Part shown: in pieces, positions 54,817 to 63,936 of the stretch
Layout of the letters: each line of letters begins with the position of its first letter
Position numbering within the stretch: the first letter of the stretch is position 1
NCBI GenBank assembly: GCA_021774795.1
Contig: JAJFIR010000044.1
Location: 1 to 64,000 of the forward strand
Origin: Emcibacteraceae bacterium
GTDB taxonomy: Bacteria; Pseudomonadota; Alphaproteobacteria; Sphingomonadales; Emcibacteraceae
DNA length: 64,000 nucleotides
Reading direction: 5' to 3'
Notes under the pieces: generated by a model
What the model was told of the DNA's origin: nothing
Database searches by the model: none
The model's input: only the letters and a program-made list of their open reading frames with translations
Made by a program: the position numbers and the translations under genes

Positions 54817-55489
54817 ATTTATGAAAGACGGTTATACACTTATCGACGTAAGCCACACAGTAAAAGACGGTTTGATAACATATAAAGGCCTGCCCGCACC
54901 GATTATTTGTGATTATTTAAATCGTGAAGCATCCAAAAAGCATTATGAAGAAGGGACTTCATTTCAAATTGGCACCATAACAATGGCGTCCAACACCGGC
55001 ACATACGTAGACGCACCATTTCATAGGTACGAGGATGGAAAAGACCTGTCGGAGCTTGCATTAACATCACTTGCTGATCTGGACGCAGTAAAAATATGTA
55101 TACCAAAAGACATATTGGAAATTGATGAAGAACATTTTCACGGTACCGATATTAAAAATAAAGCCGTTCTTATTGAAACAAATTGGTCAAGGCATTGGGG
55201 TCAAGATCAATATTTTGAAAATCATCCGTTCGTTAACGAAAAGGCGGCGCAATATTTACGCGACAACGGCGCAATTTTCGTCGGTATAGATAGTTATAAT
55301 ATTGACGATACCCGCGGCAATAAACGCCCTTGTCACAGTATATTATTGCATAACGATATCCCCATATGCGAGCACATGACGGGGTTAGCTGAACTTCCAG
55401 AAAACGACTTCAAGTTTTTTGCCGTACCTGTAAAAGTAAAAGGCATGGGCACTTTCCCGGTTCGCGCCTTTGGAATCGTCGCTAATTAG
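54809..55489 (+). CDS. cyclase-family (KynB-like) hydrolase with altered metal motif
   Basis: 226 residues. Starts TLIDVSHTVKDGLITYKGLP, as in arylformamidase/cyclase proteins. The family metal motif H-x-G-T-H-x-D-x-P-x-H reads N62-T-G-T-Y66-V-D68-A-P-F-H72, so two metal-ligand histidines are replaced by N and Y, while D68 and H72 remain. ILLHNDIPICEHMTGLAELP follows in the usual place. Such variants may form a distinct subgroup with another metal geometry. AAGGAGC lies upstream, inside the preceding gene. Substrate unknown. Confidence 0.85.
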   Translation: MNKFMKDGYTLIDVSHTVKDGLITYKGLPAPIICDYLNREASKKHYEEGTSFQIGTITMASNTGTYVDAPFHRYEDGKDLSELALTSLADLDAVKICIPKDILEIDEEHFHGTDIKNKAVLIETNWSRHWGQDQYFENHPFVNEKAAQYLRDNGAIFVGIDSYNIDDTRGNKRPCHSILLHNDIPICEHMTGLAELPENDFKFFAVPVKVKGMGTFPVRAFGIVAN

Positions 55490-56370
55490 GGTTTTGGTGA
55501 TACCAGTGAAATGGTTTTTGTTGATATAGATATCTGTACCGGGAGATCACCAAAATCGTCCCCGTCCACCTGAATAGGCGCGGCTTCGGCGCAAGAAATT
55601 GAAATTGATTTTGCTGGGTATAACTCTATGTCATCCAAAGTGGCAACACGGTTGGTGATGATTGACACAAAATACCTCAATAAATTGAACCGTCCTTTAT
55701 TCTTCATCAAAACCACGTAAAGTTTATCATCTTTTATATCAGAGCCGGGCGCACAAATATATTTACCGGCATAATATTTACCGTTACTGACAATCGCACC
55801 AAAGCAAATATGGTCATTGCCATCTATAGTGACTTTATATTCAGTATTCTTCGAAATTATCAACTGTTTTACGAAAGATATAAAATACGCGAACTCACCT
55901 AAATATTTTTTTAATGTCAAGTTTACATTCTTCACTGACAGTGCATCCAAACCTACACTCGCCATCAGGGCAAAATAACGTTCATTTATTTTTGCTATAT
56001 AAATTTTCTGGCAATTGCCCCGCACTATCGTATCAATAATGTGCGTACTTGTATTTTTAAGCCCTATTTCTTTTGCAAGGACATTCACAGTACCCGTCGG
56101 GATAATGCCCAGTGGCATATCTGAGCCATATAACCCATTTATGACTTCATTTATTGTTCCATCGCCACCTGCCGCTACGATCATATCAATATCTTTTTTC
56201 GTACAATATTGTTTTGCTAATTCAGTCCCGTGCCCCGCATATTCGGTCATGATAAGTTCAATGGATATCTGATTATTTCGTAAGCCATCAAATATAGCCA
56301 TAAATTTTTCACGGTCACGCCCGCCCGCATAGGGGTTATGGATGATGAGTATCCTATTTTTAGTCAGCAT
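55486..56370 (-). CDS. diacylglycerol/lipid kinase family protein (YegS/DgkB-like)
   Basis: 294 residues. The NAD/DAG-kinase fold signature AAGGDGTINEVINGL and the following LGIIPTGTVNVLAKEIG are conserved, with the late VDGDDFGDLPVQI strand. Phosphorylates a lipid such as diacylglycerol, phosphatidylglycerol or a sphingoid base. Its stop overlaps the end of the convergent cyclase-family gene by 4 bases. Confidence 0.93.
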   Translation of the reverse strand: MLTKNRILIIHNPYAGGRDREKFMAIFDGLRNNQISIELIMTEYAGHGTELAKQYCTKKDIDMIVAAGGDGTINEVINGLYGSDMPLGIIPTGTVNVLAKEIGLKNTSTHIIDTIVRGNCQKIYIAKINERYFALMASVGLDALSVKNVNLTLKKYLGEFAYFISFVKQLIISKNTEYKVTIDGNDHICFGAIVSNGKYYAGKYICAPGSDIKDDKLYVVLMKNKGRFNLLRYFVSIITNRVATLDDIELYPAKSISISCAEAAPIQVDGDDFGDLPVQISISTKTISLVSPKP

Positions 56371-56488
56371 GATTTATTTCTAACGTGAAACGAAAACAGT
56401 CGCAAATTTTAAATATTGTTAACCATTTGTTTTAGGATTGGTTTTAATATGATACGGTTAATATTGAACTTAAAAGAACAACACGTTT

Positions 56489-58861
56489 ATGAAATCAACA
56501 CAAAGTTATTACCATACACGTATTATCATTTTTCTGTCTTTACTTTGCCTTTGCGCATGTGGCGGCGGGGGCGGTACTGGCGGCGGATCAATACCATCCA
56601 CAATAGTAACTCCGCCACCCGCACCCCCAGCCCTTCCACCAATAGTTTTTGATACCGCTGAATTTAGAGAAAATTATTCACTGGATCAAATGAAGGCCGG
56701 CGTAGCTTATTCTAATGGCGCATCAGGAAACGGCATCGTAGTTGCGGTTATAGATTCCGGTGTTACAGTTGTTCCTGAGCTCGTCGGACAGCTACATGCT
56801 GACAGCACCAATGTATCTGCCCTCGGCAATCCCTCGGACGTAGGCGATTTTAACGGTCACGGAACTGCGATGGCCAGCATTATTGCCGCATTGCAGGATC
56901 ATGACACAAATAATGATCCCAATAACATGCACGGCGTCGCGTTCAATTCAAAAATATTGGCGATAAACGCCACAACAGCCGCCACATGCACAAGTTTTTC
57001 CAACTGCACCTTTTTACATTCGGATATCGCTGCGGGCTATGATTACGCCCGAACCCACGGCGCAAAGGTTATCAATGAAAGCCTTGGCTCCAACAACCTA
57101 AGTAGCCTTGCCCTGCAACAAGCTGTGGAACGTGCCGTAAACGATGACATTGTTATCGTTGTGCCTGCCGGAAACATCGATGCGGGTGATCCAGCAGGAA
57201 CCGGTGACGCTGTGCAAAGGTCCGCAGAGGTTGCATTGGCAAGTTGGGCGAACGGGCAGATAATTATCGCGGGATCCGTGGATTCCAATGATGTTATATC
57301 CGGTTTCAGTTATAAAGCCGGCGCAGCGGCAAGGAATTTTTATTTGATGGCTGGCGGGCAGTCAATAACGACACCGAATGGCTCCCCTGGCACCGGTAGC
57401 ACATATTTTTTAATATCGGGGACATCCGCATCAACCGCGCAAATATCGGGGGCTGTAGCACTTCTAAGAGAAGCCTTTCCAAGTTTAAGTGCAAATGAAA
57501 CCGCCGACCTTTTATTCACGACCGCCACCGACCTTGGTGCTCCGGGTGTCGATGATATATATGGTCGCGGACTGCTTAATCTGCAAGGTGCCTTCACCGC
57601 CCAGGGTAATACGGTTATCGCCGGAACCGGGTTTGGCAGCGGCGCGCAGATTGGCACGGGTGGCGGTTCTTCCAGTTTAATGATCGCCGGCGGTGCGTTT
57701 GGCGCGGATATGCCATTTTCCAGCTCCTTTAACGATATTATGGTGCTCGATAAATATGACAGGTCATTCTCACTGGATCTAACCCAAAGTGTTTATACCG
57801 GGCAAGCCGCACTCAGCTTGGAAGGATTTCTTGATGGCGGAACCCAACATAGACAGCAGGCATTCAGCCTTAGTGATAGGGCAAATATGAAGCTTGCCTG
57901 GCGGTCCGATGATCAATTTGAAGACATTAATAAAGGTTATTTCAACCTTCAATCAGATCGAGATAAAACCGTATCTGACCTGCGAATGTTATTATCCTTC
58001 CAAATTGATGATGATCGTTCAGCGAAAGTGTCAAGCGGTATGTCCATTGCAGAAATGCTTGAAGATTATCGTCCTGATGACTTTATGACACCCAATAAAC
58101 ACGGTTTTGAATCTTTAGTTTCGCCAAATAATAATCGCGCTGTAGCATATAAGACAATGGTTGGTAAAAACACGGCTTACCAAGTCGCTTTTTCCAATAA
58201 CAATATTAAGTATGACCCCCTGTTATTCGCGCAAAATATCAGAGTGAGAAATTCATTGCTTCTAAATCGCTTTAGCCATCAGGCGACAGATCAACTGTCG
58301 TTGGTTTTTGACATCGGTATGTTACAGGAACAAGGCAGCGTTCTTGGAAGCGTATCCAGAGGTGCCATGGAAATTGGTCGCGGCGCAAGGACGGCATTTG
58401 TCGGGGGTCGCGTTGATTTTAAAATTTCGAACAGTATAGAATTATTTGCCCGCGCGTCATACGGCATTACCGATGTCGAGGCAAGCTTTAGTGGTATTTT
58501 AGGCAACATCAGCACACTCAAGTCTCATAGTTACTTGATCGGACTTAAAAAGAGTGCACTATTCCTAAACAATGATCAGTTTTCTTTAACATTCAGCCAG
58601 CCTCTATTATTATCGGGCGGAAATGCATCAATAAGTAAAGTTTTAAGTCGGGACTATGTTAACGACGTTTATAATATGTCGTTGGAACGGCTATCGCTAA
58701 CACCGACGGGACGCGAACGAGATATTGAAATATCGTATGGCGTTGGTAATTTATATGGTCGGTCTGTGCGTTTGAATGTTCTTCATCAAATTAATCCCGG
58801 GCATAGTCAGAATATACCAGATGCCACTACATTTTTGCTAAGATTAGGATCCGTATTTTAA
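56489..58861 (+). CDS. lipidated S8 (subtilisin-like) autotransporter serine protease
   Basis: 790 residues. The signal IIIFLSLLCLCAC ends in a lipobox with C24, followed by a Gly-rich and Pro-rich linker (about 25-51). The subtilase domain (about 65-370) has all three catalytic residues: D89 in VAVIDSGV, H124 in FNGHGTAMAS and S313 in LISGTSAS. A passenger remainder and a C-terminal autotransporter beta barrel (about 500-790) end with LRLGSVF, an outer-membrane signature with terminal phenylalanine. Lipid-anchored S8 autotransporters such as NalP of Neisseria are a precedent. The DUF4169 gene begins at the base after its stop. Confidence 0.9.
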   Translation: MKSTQSYYHTRIIIFLSLLCLCACGGGGGTGGGSIPSTIVTPPPAPPALPPIVFDTAEFRENYSLDQMKAGVAYSNGASGNGIVVAVIDSGVTVVPELVGQLHADSTNVSALGNPSDVGDFNGHGTAMASIIAALQDHDTNNDPNNMHGVAFNSKILAINATTAATCTSFSNCTFLHSDIAAGYDYARTHGAKVINESLGSNNLSSLALQQAVERAVNDDIVIVVPAGNIDAGDPAGTGDAVQRSAEVALASWANGQIIIAGSVDSNDVISGFSYKAGAAARNFYLMAGGQSITTPNGSPGTGSTYFLISGTSASTAQISGAVALLREAFPSLSANETADLLFTTATDLGAPGVDDIYGRGLLNLQGAFTAQGNTVIAGTGFGSGAQIGTGGGSSSLMIAGGAFGADMPFSSSFNDIMVLDKYDRSFSLDLTQSVYTGQAALSLEGFLDGGTQHRQQAFSLSDRANMKLAWRSDDQFEDINKGYFNLQSDRDKTVSDLRMLLSFQIDDDRSAKVSSGMSIAEMLEDYRPDDFMTPNKHGFESLVSPNNNRAVAYKTMVGKNTAYQVAFSNNNIKYDPLLFAQNIRVRNSLLLNRFSHQATDQLSLVFDIGMLQEQGSVLGSVSRGAMEIGRGARTAFVGGRVDFKISNSIELFARASYGITDVEASFSGILGNISTLKSHSYLIGLKKSALFLNNDQFSLTFSQPLLLSGGNASISKVLSRDYVNDVYNMSLERLSLTPTGRERDIEISYGVGNLYGRSVRLNVLHQINPGHSQNIPDATTFLLRLGSVF

Positions 58862-59035
58862 ATGAATAAGATACTAAGTTTCAGCAAAGCCAGAAAATCA
58901 AAGGCCAGGACAGATCAAGAGAAACACGCAAAAGAAAATCGTATAAAATTCGGCAGAAGTAAAGCCGAAAAACAGCTATCAAAAGCAAAAGCTAAAAAAC
59001 TCAGTAAAAAAATAGATGATCATAAAATTGACTGA
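58862..59035 (+). CDS. DUF4169-family small basic protein
   Basis: 57 residues, shorter than common ORF cut-offs. The sequence begins MNKILSFSKARKSKARTD and continues with KENRIKFGRSKAEKQLSKAK, the typical pattern of alphaproteobacterial DUF4169 proteins: highly charged, helical, with a central RIKFGRSKAE. It starts directly after the protease stop codon. Function unknown. It is followed by the convergent DUF2889 gene. Confidence 0.85.
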   Translation: MNKILSFSKARKSKARTDQEKHAKENRIKFGRSKAEKQLSKAKAKKLSKKIDDHKID

Positions 59036-59066
59036 TCTTTTGAGTGTAAATTATTCAACTAATCTA

Positions 59067-59630
59067 TTAATCAGCTTCCTTGCCTTTATAAAATTCCGGA
59101 AAATGGGTCTTTACCACATTTCCATCGTCAGCCCATGCATGGCAGCTATTTATAATCATTGGTTTAAATAGTTCTGCGTGATCTTTCTTGGCTTTTTTGC
59201 GCTGCAATGGCCCGATCATTGTTTGAAATGCCACTGTCGCAATCGGGCCCATCAATTCATTGATATGCGTGCAGCCAAGTCGCCCCTTCACTTTTTCGTT
59301 TAAAGCGCGCCGCCAGCCAACACCAATGCGAATTCCTATTAATTCTTTATATACGCTTGTGATGCTAGGGCATGTTTCAAACGGGCTGTTGTCCGTCACC
59401 GCCTCTGCGTCAACAATGGTATAGCTATCGTCAAGCGTAATGCGCACCCACATTTCATGAACGGCTTCACCAGGTTCTATGCCGTCTCTGTACTGATTTT
59501 TAATGGGATAGGTCTTTATGTCCGTCAGATGGGCTTCAATGTCCCAAAGATTATCTTCACGTTGATAACCGTTTAATTCAATCGAACGGGTGTGAAGTTT
59601 TTTTCGCGGAGCGGCATTTGATAATGGCAT
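59067..59630 (-). CDS. DUF2889-family protein
   Basis: 187 residues from the ATG at 59630, which has AGGTG at good spacing; a GTG three codons earlier is possible. The sequence LHTRSIELNGYQREDNLWDIEAHLTD starts the domain, then GIEPGEAVHEMWVRITLDD and GRLGCTHINELMGPIATVAF. DUF2889 proteins are about this length and of unknown function. It has a His/Cys-containing C-terminal half. Confidence 0.9.
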   Translation of the reverse strand: MPLSNAAPRKKLHTRSIELNGYQREDNLWDIEAHLTDIKTYPIKNQYRDGIEPGEAVHEMWVRITLDDSYTIVDAEAVTDNSPFETCPSITSVYKELIGIRIGVGWRRALNEKVKGRLGCTHINELMGPIATVAFQTMIGPLQRKKAKKDHAELFKPMIINSCHAWADDGNVVKTHFPEFYKGKEAD

Positions 59631-59732
59631 TACTGTCACCTGAATTATGAATATATGATAGTGTTATATAATATGATTTAATAATAGTCATGGAAATCTA
59701 ATATCATTTATTGTATGTGATGCAAAAGAAAC

Positions 59733-60446
59733 ATGAGAATTAAACAAATGTCAGTAAAAAAAGCGGTTCTCCTTTTAAGTGGCGGCCTTGATAGCAGCAC
59801 CTGCACCGCTATCGCCCAAAAACAGGGTTTTGAGGTCTACGGCCTAAGTTTCCGCTACGGACAACGTGACACCCATGAACTCGACGCCGCAGAACGCGTT
59901 GCAAAAGCAATGCGACTTAAACGCCACGTGATAATTGATATAGATTTGCGTGCTTTTGGTGGCTCCGCTTTAACGGACGATATTGATGTCCCTAAAGGCC
60001 GCAGCGACGATGAAATGGAAGATGAAATTCCGGTTACCTATGTTCCGGCACGAAATACAATATTTCTGTCATTCGCCCTCGCTTACGCCGAAACCTTGAA
60101 AAGCAACGATATTTTCATCGGTGTTAACGCACTCGATTATAGCGGTTATCCCGATTGCCGCCCGGAATATATCAAAGCGTTTCAGAAAATGGCAAAACTC
60201 GCCACTAAAATCGGCGTAGAAGGTGATGTCGGCGTTAAGATTAACACACCGCTCATTGACATGTCCAAGGCAGACATCGTTAAAACCGGACTTAAGCTTG
60301 GTGTAGATTACAGCCTGACTACAAGCTGTTATGACCCTTCTGAAAACGGTGTCGCCTGCGGTCAGTGTGATAGCTGCCTGCTCAGGTTAAAAGGATTTAA
60401 AGAAGCCGGAAGTATAGACCCTATAACATATCAGAGTAACGCATGA
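59733..60446 (+). CDS. queC: 7-cyano-7-deazaguanine synthase
   Basis: 237 residues (232 if started at the ATG at 59748). Converts 7-carboxy-7-deazaguanine to preQ0 with ATP and ammonia in queuosine synthesis. PP-loop [26 protein letters not shown], and the zinc site with four cysteines [17 protein letters not shown] are intact. It overlaps queE by four bases (ATGA). queD and queF were not seen here. No preQ1 riboswitch was recognised upstream. Confidence 0.96.
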   Translation: MRIKQMSVKKAVLLLSGGLDSSTCTAIAQKQGFEVYGLSFRYGQRDTHELDAAERVAKAMRLKRHVIIDIDLRAFGGSALTDDIDVPKGRSDDEMEDEIPVTYVPARNTIFLSFALAYAETLKSNDIFIGVNALDYSGYPDCRPEYIKAFQKMAKLATKIGVEGDVGVKINTPLIDMSKADIVKTGLKLGVDYSLTTSCYDPSENGVACGQCDSCLLRLKGFKEAGSIDPITYQSNA

Positions 60447-61069
60447 CTTATAGCGTCAAAGAACTTTTTTATACATTGCAAGGTGAAGGCGCACAATCAG
60501 GGCGCGCCGCAATATTCTGCCGGTTTAGCGGCTGCAACCTTTGGTCAGGGCTGGAAAAGGATCGCAAGGACGCCATTTGTAATTTTTGCGACACCGATTT
60601 TGTCGGCATGGACGGAACCGGCGGCGGTAAATTCAAAAATGCTCAGGAACTAGCCGCTAAAGCTTTCGCAAAATGGCCCGGCGGCGGTGATCCCTATATC
60701 GTTTGCACGGGCGGTGAGCCATTACTGCAGTTAGACGTAACGCTCATAAAAGCTTTGCAAAAAGTGGGGTTTGAAGTCGCCGTTGAAACAAATGGTACCA
60801 TCGCCGCACCAAAAGAGCTTGATTGGGTGTGTGTCAGCCCCAAAACCATGGATCAATTGGTGCAATTATCCGGTGACGAGCTAAAACTAGTCTACCCACA
60901 GTTAAAAGTTCAACCGCACGACGTCGAACATTTGAAATTCAAACATTATTTTCTTCAACCCCTTGACGAAATCGGGACCGATCATACAAAGGCCGTAACA
61001 AATTATTGTTTAGATAATCCAAAATGGAGAATTAGTATTCAAACACATAAGATTATTGATATATCTTAA
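60443..61069 (+). CDS. queE: 7-carboxy-7-deazaguanine synthase
   Basis: 208 residues. Radical SAM enzyme that turns 6-carboxytetrahydropterin into 7-carboxy-7-deazaguanine. The N-terminal [20 protein letters not shown] precedes an extended cluster motif with the cysteines in SGCNLW and, 14 residues on, CNFCDTDF, as in the proteobacterial form. [11 protein letters not shown] and AVETNGT follow. Coupled to queC by a 4-base overlap. Confidence 0.96.
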   Translation: MTYSVKELFYTLQGEGAQSGRAAIFCRFSGCNLWSGLEKDRKDAICNFCDTDFVGMDGTGGGKFKNAQELAAKAFAKWPGGGDPYIVCTGGEPLLQLDVTLIKALQKVGFEVAVETNGTIAAPKELDWVCVSPKTMDQLVQLSGDELKLVYPQLKVQPHDVEHLKFKHYFLQPLDEIGTDHTKAVTNYCLDNPKWRISIQTHKIIDIS

Positions 61070-61099
61070 AGTATTAAATTAAATATTAAAGATAATCTA

Positions 61100-61912
61100 T
61101 TGAAAAATAACATTAATATCAATAAGAAACAAATTGAAACATTCCAAAAGGAAGGCGTTATATTAATCAAGGGTCTTTTTAAGGATTGGGTGGATATCAT
61201 ACGCGCCGGTATTGATTATAATATGGAAAACCCCGGTCCCTACGCCGCAGAAAACCTTAAGGACGGCGAAAATGGTCGTTTTTTTGATGATTATTGCAAT
61301 TGGCCGAGAATAACTGAATTTGAAGATGTTATTAAAAACTCCGAGGCCGGAAAAACGGCCGCAGCACTGATGAAATCAAAAGCGGTGCAAATATTTCATG
61401 ATCATGTTTTGGTTAAGGAACCTGGTACTTCGAAGCCAACGCCGTGGCATCAGGACTCCCCTTATTATTTCGTTGATGGGGACCAGCATGTAAGCTTTTG
61501 GTCGCCGATGGATCACGTAACAAACGCTACATTGCGGTGTATATCTGGTTCACACCTTTGGCCAAAACCGGTGCTGCCGACAAAATGGCTCTCCGAAGAT
61601 AATTTTTTCCCGGATGATAATAAATATATGCCTGTCCCTGATCCCGATAGTGATCCGGACCGTTATAAAATTGTTGAATGGGAGATGGAACCGGGTGATG
61701 CGGTCGCGTTTAATTATAAAATCCTTCATGGCGCGCGCGGTAATGATCTTACGACACGAAGACGCGCTTTCTCAGTTCGTTTTGTCGGCGATGACGCGCG
61801 CTATATCAGCAGACCCGGTCCGACATCCCCGCCCTACCCCGGACATAATATGGCAGACGGTGACCGATTAAGAGAAGACTGGTTTCCTGTGGTTTATTCC
61901 GAAGGTTCCTAG
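61100..61912 (+). CDS. phytanoyl-CoA dioxygenase (PhyH)-family Fe(II)/2-oxoglutarate oxygenase
   Basis: 270 residues, TTG start at 61100. The facial triad is readable: H and D in TPWHQDSPYY and the distal H in ILHGARGNDL, with arginine in RRRAFSVRFVGDDARY for 2-oxoglutarate. FQKEGVILIKGLF at the start is typical. Hydroxylates an unknown small molecule. It follows queE by 30 bases and may be co-transcribed, without an evident functional link. Confidence 0.92.
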   Translation: MKNNININKKQIETFQKEGVILIKGLFKDWVDIIRAGIDYNMENPGPYAAENLKDGENGRFFDDYCNWPRITEFEDVIKNSEAGKTAAALMKSKAVQIFHDHVLVKEPGTSKPTPWHQDSPYYFVDGDQHVSFWSPMDHVTNATLRCISGSHLWPKPVLPTKWLSEDNFFPDDNKYMPVPDPDSDPDRYKIVEWEMEPGDAVAFNYKILHGARGNDLTTRRRAFSVRFVGDDARYISRPGPTSPPYPGHNMADGDRLREDWFPVVYSEGS

Positions 61913-62016
61913 GCCTCACCATCCTGCACAGCGTCACTTGCTTTCGATTGCTTTCGACCCGAAGCGAATAATTTCTGTGCGCCGCTGAAATCTCCGTACT
62001 ATGCTCGCTCAAAGAT

Positions 62017-62349
62017 TTAAGCCTTTTTGTTCCCTTTCTTACCACGGGCGATTTCAGTATGAAGTGCGTGAAGCCGTTGTTCGAAGAAAGCTCTAAAAGG
62101 AGAAACCCAGTTATCAACTTCTCTCATTGGGGAAGCGTCAAGTACATAAATTCTTTTCGCACCTTCCCCGCGTACATGCGCAAATCCGGCCTCACGAAGA
62201 ATTTTTAGATGCTGTGAAACGGCAGCTTGTGTAATTCCAAATTCGTTTTTTATGTCAGTAACAACTTCACCAGCACTAAGTTCTGAATCTGCCAGTATTT
62301 CAAGAATTTTTCTCTTTACCGGGTCTCCGAGAATCTGAAAGGCATTCAT
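62017..62349 (-). CDS. ArsR-family winged-helix regulator
   Basis: 110 residues. ILGDPVKRKILEILADSELSA and the recognition helix ITQAAVSQHLKILREAGF are typical, then RGEGAKRIYVLDASP. There are no cysteine metal ligands, so it is of the non-metal type commonly paired with SRPBCC proteins. It follows the SRPBCC gene by 2 bases, the reverse of the commoner gene order. Confidence 0.93.
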   Translation of the reverse strand: MNAFQILGDPVKRKILEILADSELSAGEVVTDIKNEFGITQAAVSQHLKILREAGFAHVRGEGAKRIYVLDASPMREVDNWVSPFRAFFEQRLHALHTEIARGKKGNKKA

Positions 62350-62351
62350 GA

Positions 62352-62972
62352 TTATTCCTCTCCCAAATAGAATTTCTCAGTATTCCTCGCTGCCGCAATG
62401 GACTCTTGTCTATCAAATCCAGCCTTTGTCGTCGCCTCTCCCCAATCTTTAGAACAAAATGAGATAATGTTCTTTGCTTCTGGCAAAGCCATAAATGCTG
62501 TATCATCAATTGATTGTGCGGTTCGCACATAGTATCCTAGCCCCATTAACGCAAGATCCCAACCAACGCCCGTTGCAGCTGGACCATAGGTTTCGAAATG
62601 TTTACCTTCAGCATGTGCAAGATGTTCCATGTATAGATGTGTCTTACCACTCTCCGACAGAAGCTCAACTTTTACCCAACTCGTATCACCCCCAAACTCC
62701 CAAGTAAGGTCGAAGCGCTTTTCATTTTCACAATGAGTGATTTCTCCTCCAGCATTACCTTTAATTTGAAACCTACCCCCAAGTTTAAAGTCCCCTTCAA
62801 CTGGTGCAAACCATTTCGGCAAACGCTGTTTGTTCGTTAGGGCATCCCATAAATCATTGATTTCGGTATCATACACAGATTCCAGTATCGTAGCACAAGC
62901 TGTTCTGCCGCTTATGTCTCTTTTTTCAACGCGTCGGGTTACAGCTTCTGCCAAAGTAAGCAAATCTTTCAT
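62352..62972 (-). CDS. SRPBCC (AHSA1/CalC-like) protein
   Basis: 206 residues from the ATG at 62972; a TTG four codons earlier is less likely because GGAAAAT forms a ribosome site between them. The AHSA1 pattern is clear: ESVYDTEINDLWDALTNKQ and LPKWFAPVEGDFKLGGRFQI, then RFDLTWEFGGDTSWVKVEL. The C-terminal about 60 residues extend beyond the domain. Paired with an ArsR regulator in one operon. Ligand unknown. Confidence 0.92.
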   Translation of the reverse strand: MKDLLTLAEAVTRRVEKRDISGRTACATILESVYDTEINDLWDALTNKQRLPKWFAPVEGDFKLGGRFQIKGNAGGEITHCENEKRFDLTWEFGGDTSWVKVELLSESGKTHLYMEHLAHAEGKHFETYGPAATGVGWDLALMGLGYYVRTAQSIDDTAFMALPEAKNIISFCSKDWGEATTKAGFDRQESIAAARNTEKFYLGEE

Positions 62973-63158
62973 TTTATTTTCCAAACAAAATATAAGTTAA
63001 TAATTATATAAGTTTAAACTTATTTATAACATTGTCAATAAAAGGTGCATTTAATTGATGGTAAATGACCGCTTTGGCCAGAAGCAAATATTAACTTCTT
63101 AGAAAATTGCCATTTTTAAAATATGCTCTATTATTGAATTTTATTAATTGGGGAAGTT

Positions 63159-63578
63159 ATGCAAATCACACTAAAATTCCTGGCAATTATTATGCTATCT
63201 GTATGCCTTTCGGGCTGTGCGACATTCAGGAATTGCGACTCATTCACCGATGACCCGATTGCGCAACGTTACTGCTTGGCGGATCAGGGTGATGAAGAGG
63301 CTCAATATAATATCGCGGTTGATACAATGGAACTAGGCGATACAAAAAATGCCATAAAATGGCTGGAGAAAGCAGCAGAACCGAAAAGCGATAGAATCCC
63401 CGATTTTATTCCGACCGGCAATAACGGCGATGTCAGAATCCAGATGTATGAACGCGGGCCGAAAACTCCTGGACATAAAAAAGCTCAATTGCTTCTTGGT
63501 AAAATATATGAAGAAGGACTGGGTGTCGATGTGGATATTAACAAAGCAAAAAAATACAGAAAGATGGCAGGGAACTAA
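63159..63578 (+). CDS. small lipoprotein with Sel1-like repeats
   Basis: 139 residues. Signal peptide ending in lipobox CLSGC. Two Sel1-type helical repeats: DEEAQYNIAVDTMELGDTKN with AIKWLEKAAE, and KAQLLLGKIYEEGLGVDVD with INKAKKYRKMA. The first repeat is interrupted by an insertion (about 80-105). Such proteins mediate periplasmic protein contacts. GGGGAAG precedes the ATG. Confidence 0.85.
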   Translation: MQITLKFLAIIMLSVCLSGCATFRNCDSFTDDPIAQRYCLADQGDEEAQYNIAVDTMELGDTKNAIKWLEKAAEPKSDRIPDFIPTGNNGDVRIQMYERGPKTPGHKKAQLLLGKIYEEGLGVDVDINKAKKYRKMAGN

Positions 63579-63579
63579 T

Positions 63580-63660
63580 ATGAGAATTAATATGGCGATA
63601 ACATTCCATCATACTGATCCAAAAACAGGGACACGTAAAGTTATCGAGTTAGGGGGTTAG
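63580..63660 (+). CDS. possible 26-residue ORF
   Basis: Starts 1 base after the Sel1-like lipoprotein stop, with AGGGAA at usual spacing, and ends immediately before the next ATG. The peptide MRINMAITFHHTDPKTGTRK has no recognised relatives. It could be a coupling peptide or noise. Confidence 0.25.
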   Translation: MRINMAITFHHTDPKTGTRKVIELGG

Positions 63661-63822
63661 ATGATGAGAGCGACGAAATCGTTACTTTTAACATTTATTG
63701 GCTGTTTGGCAATGTTACAGCCAGAGAGGCTATACGCTGATGGTACGGATAATGTAAGGGATGAGATGCCTATTCTGAGAGCTAAGATAAACACGGCGGA
63801 ACCAGAGAACTTGGCGAAATAA
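63661..63822 (+). CDS. small exported protein, 53 residues, unknown
   Basis: ATG directly after the preceding stop, with a GGGGG run at ribosome-site distance. The first about 26 residues look like a signal peptide (MMRATKSLLLTFIGCLAML, then RLYA). The mature part would be about 27 residues. A different frame is open from 63786 to about 63929 and carries three consecutive cysteines (ITSSCCCRKHVV), so the real gene may be longer and frameshifted. Unrecognised family. Confidence 0.4.
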   Translation: MMRATKSLLLTFIGCLAMLQPERLYADGTDNVRDEMPILRAKINTAEPENLAK

Positions 63823-63936
63823 CAAAAAAAATTAAGCTCGCGCAATCAAAAACAGATTTACCTATTACTTCATCTTGCTGTTGCCGCAAACATGTCGTAG
63901 CCTCTGAATACTGCACCAATTAATGGAACTTTTTTA

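Noticed and set aside
59640-59732. Possible preQ1 riboswitch before queC.
   Set aside because: No preQ1-type hairpin and A-rich tail pattern is present, and queC/queE are not the usual targets in this group.
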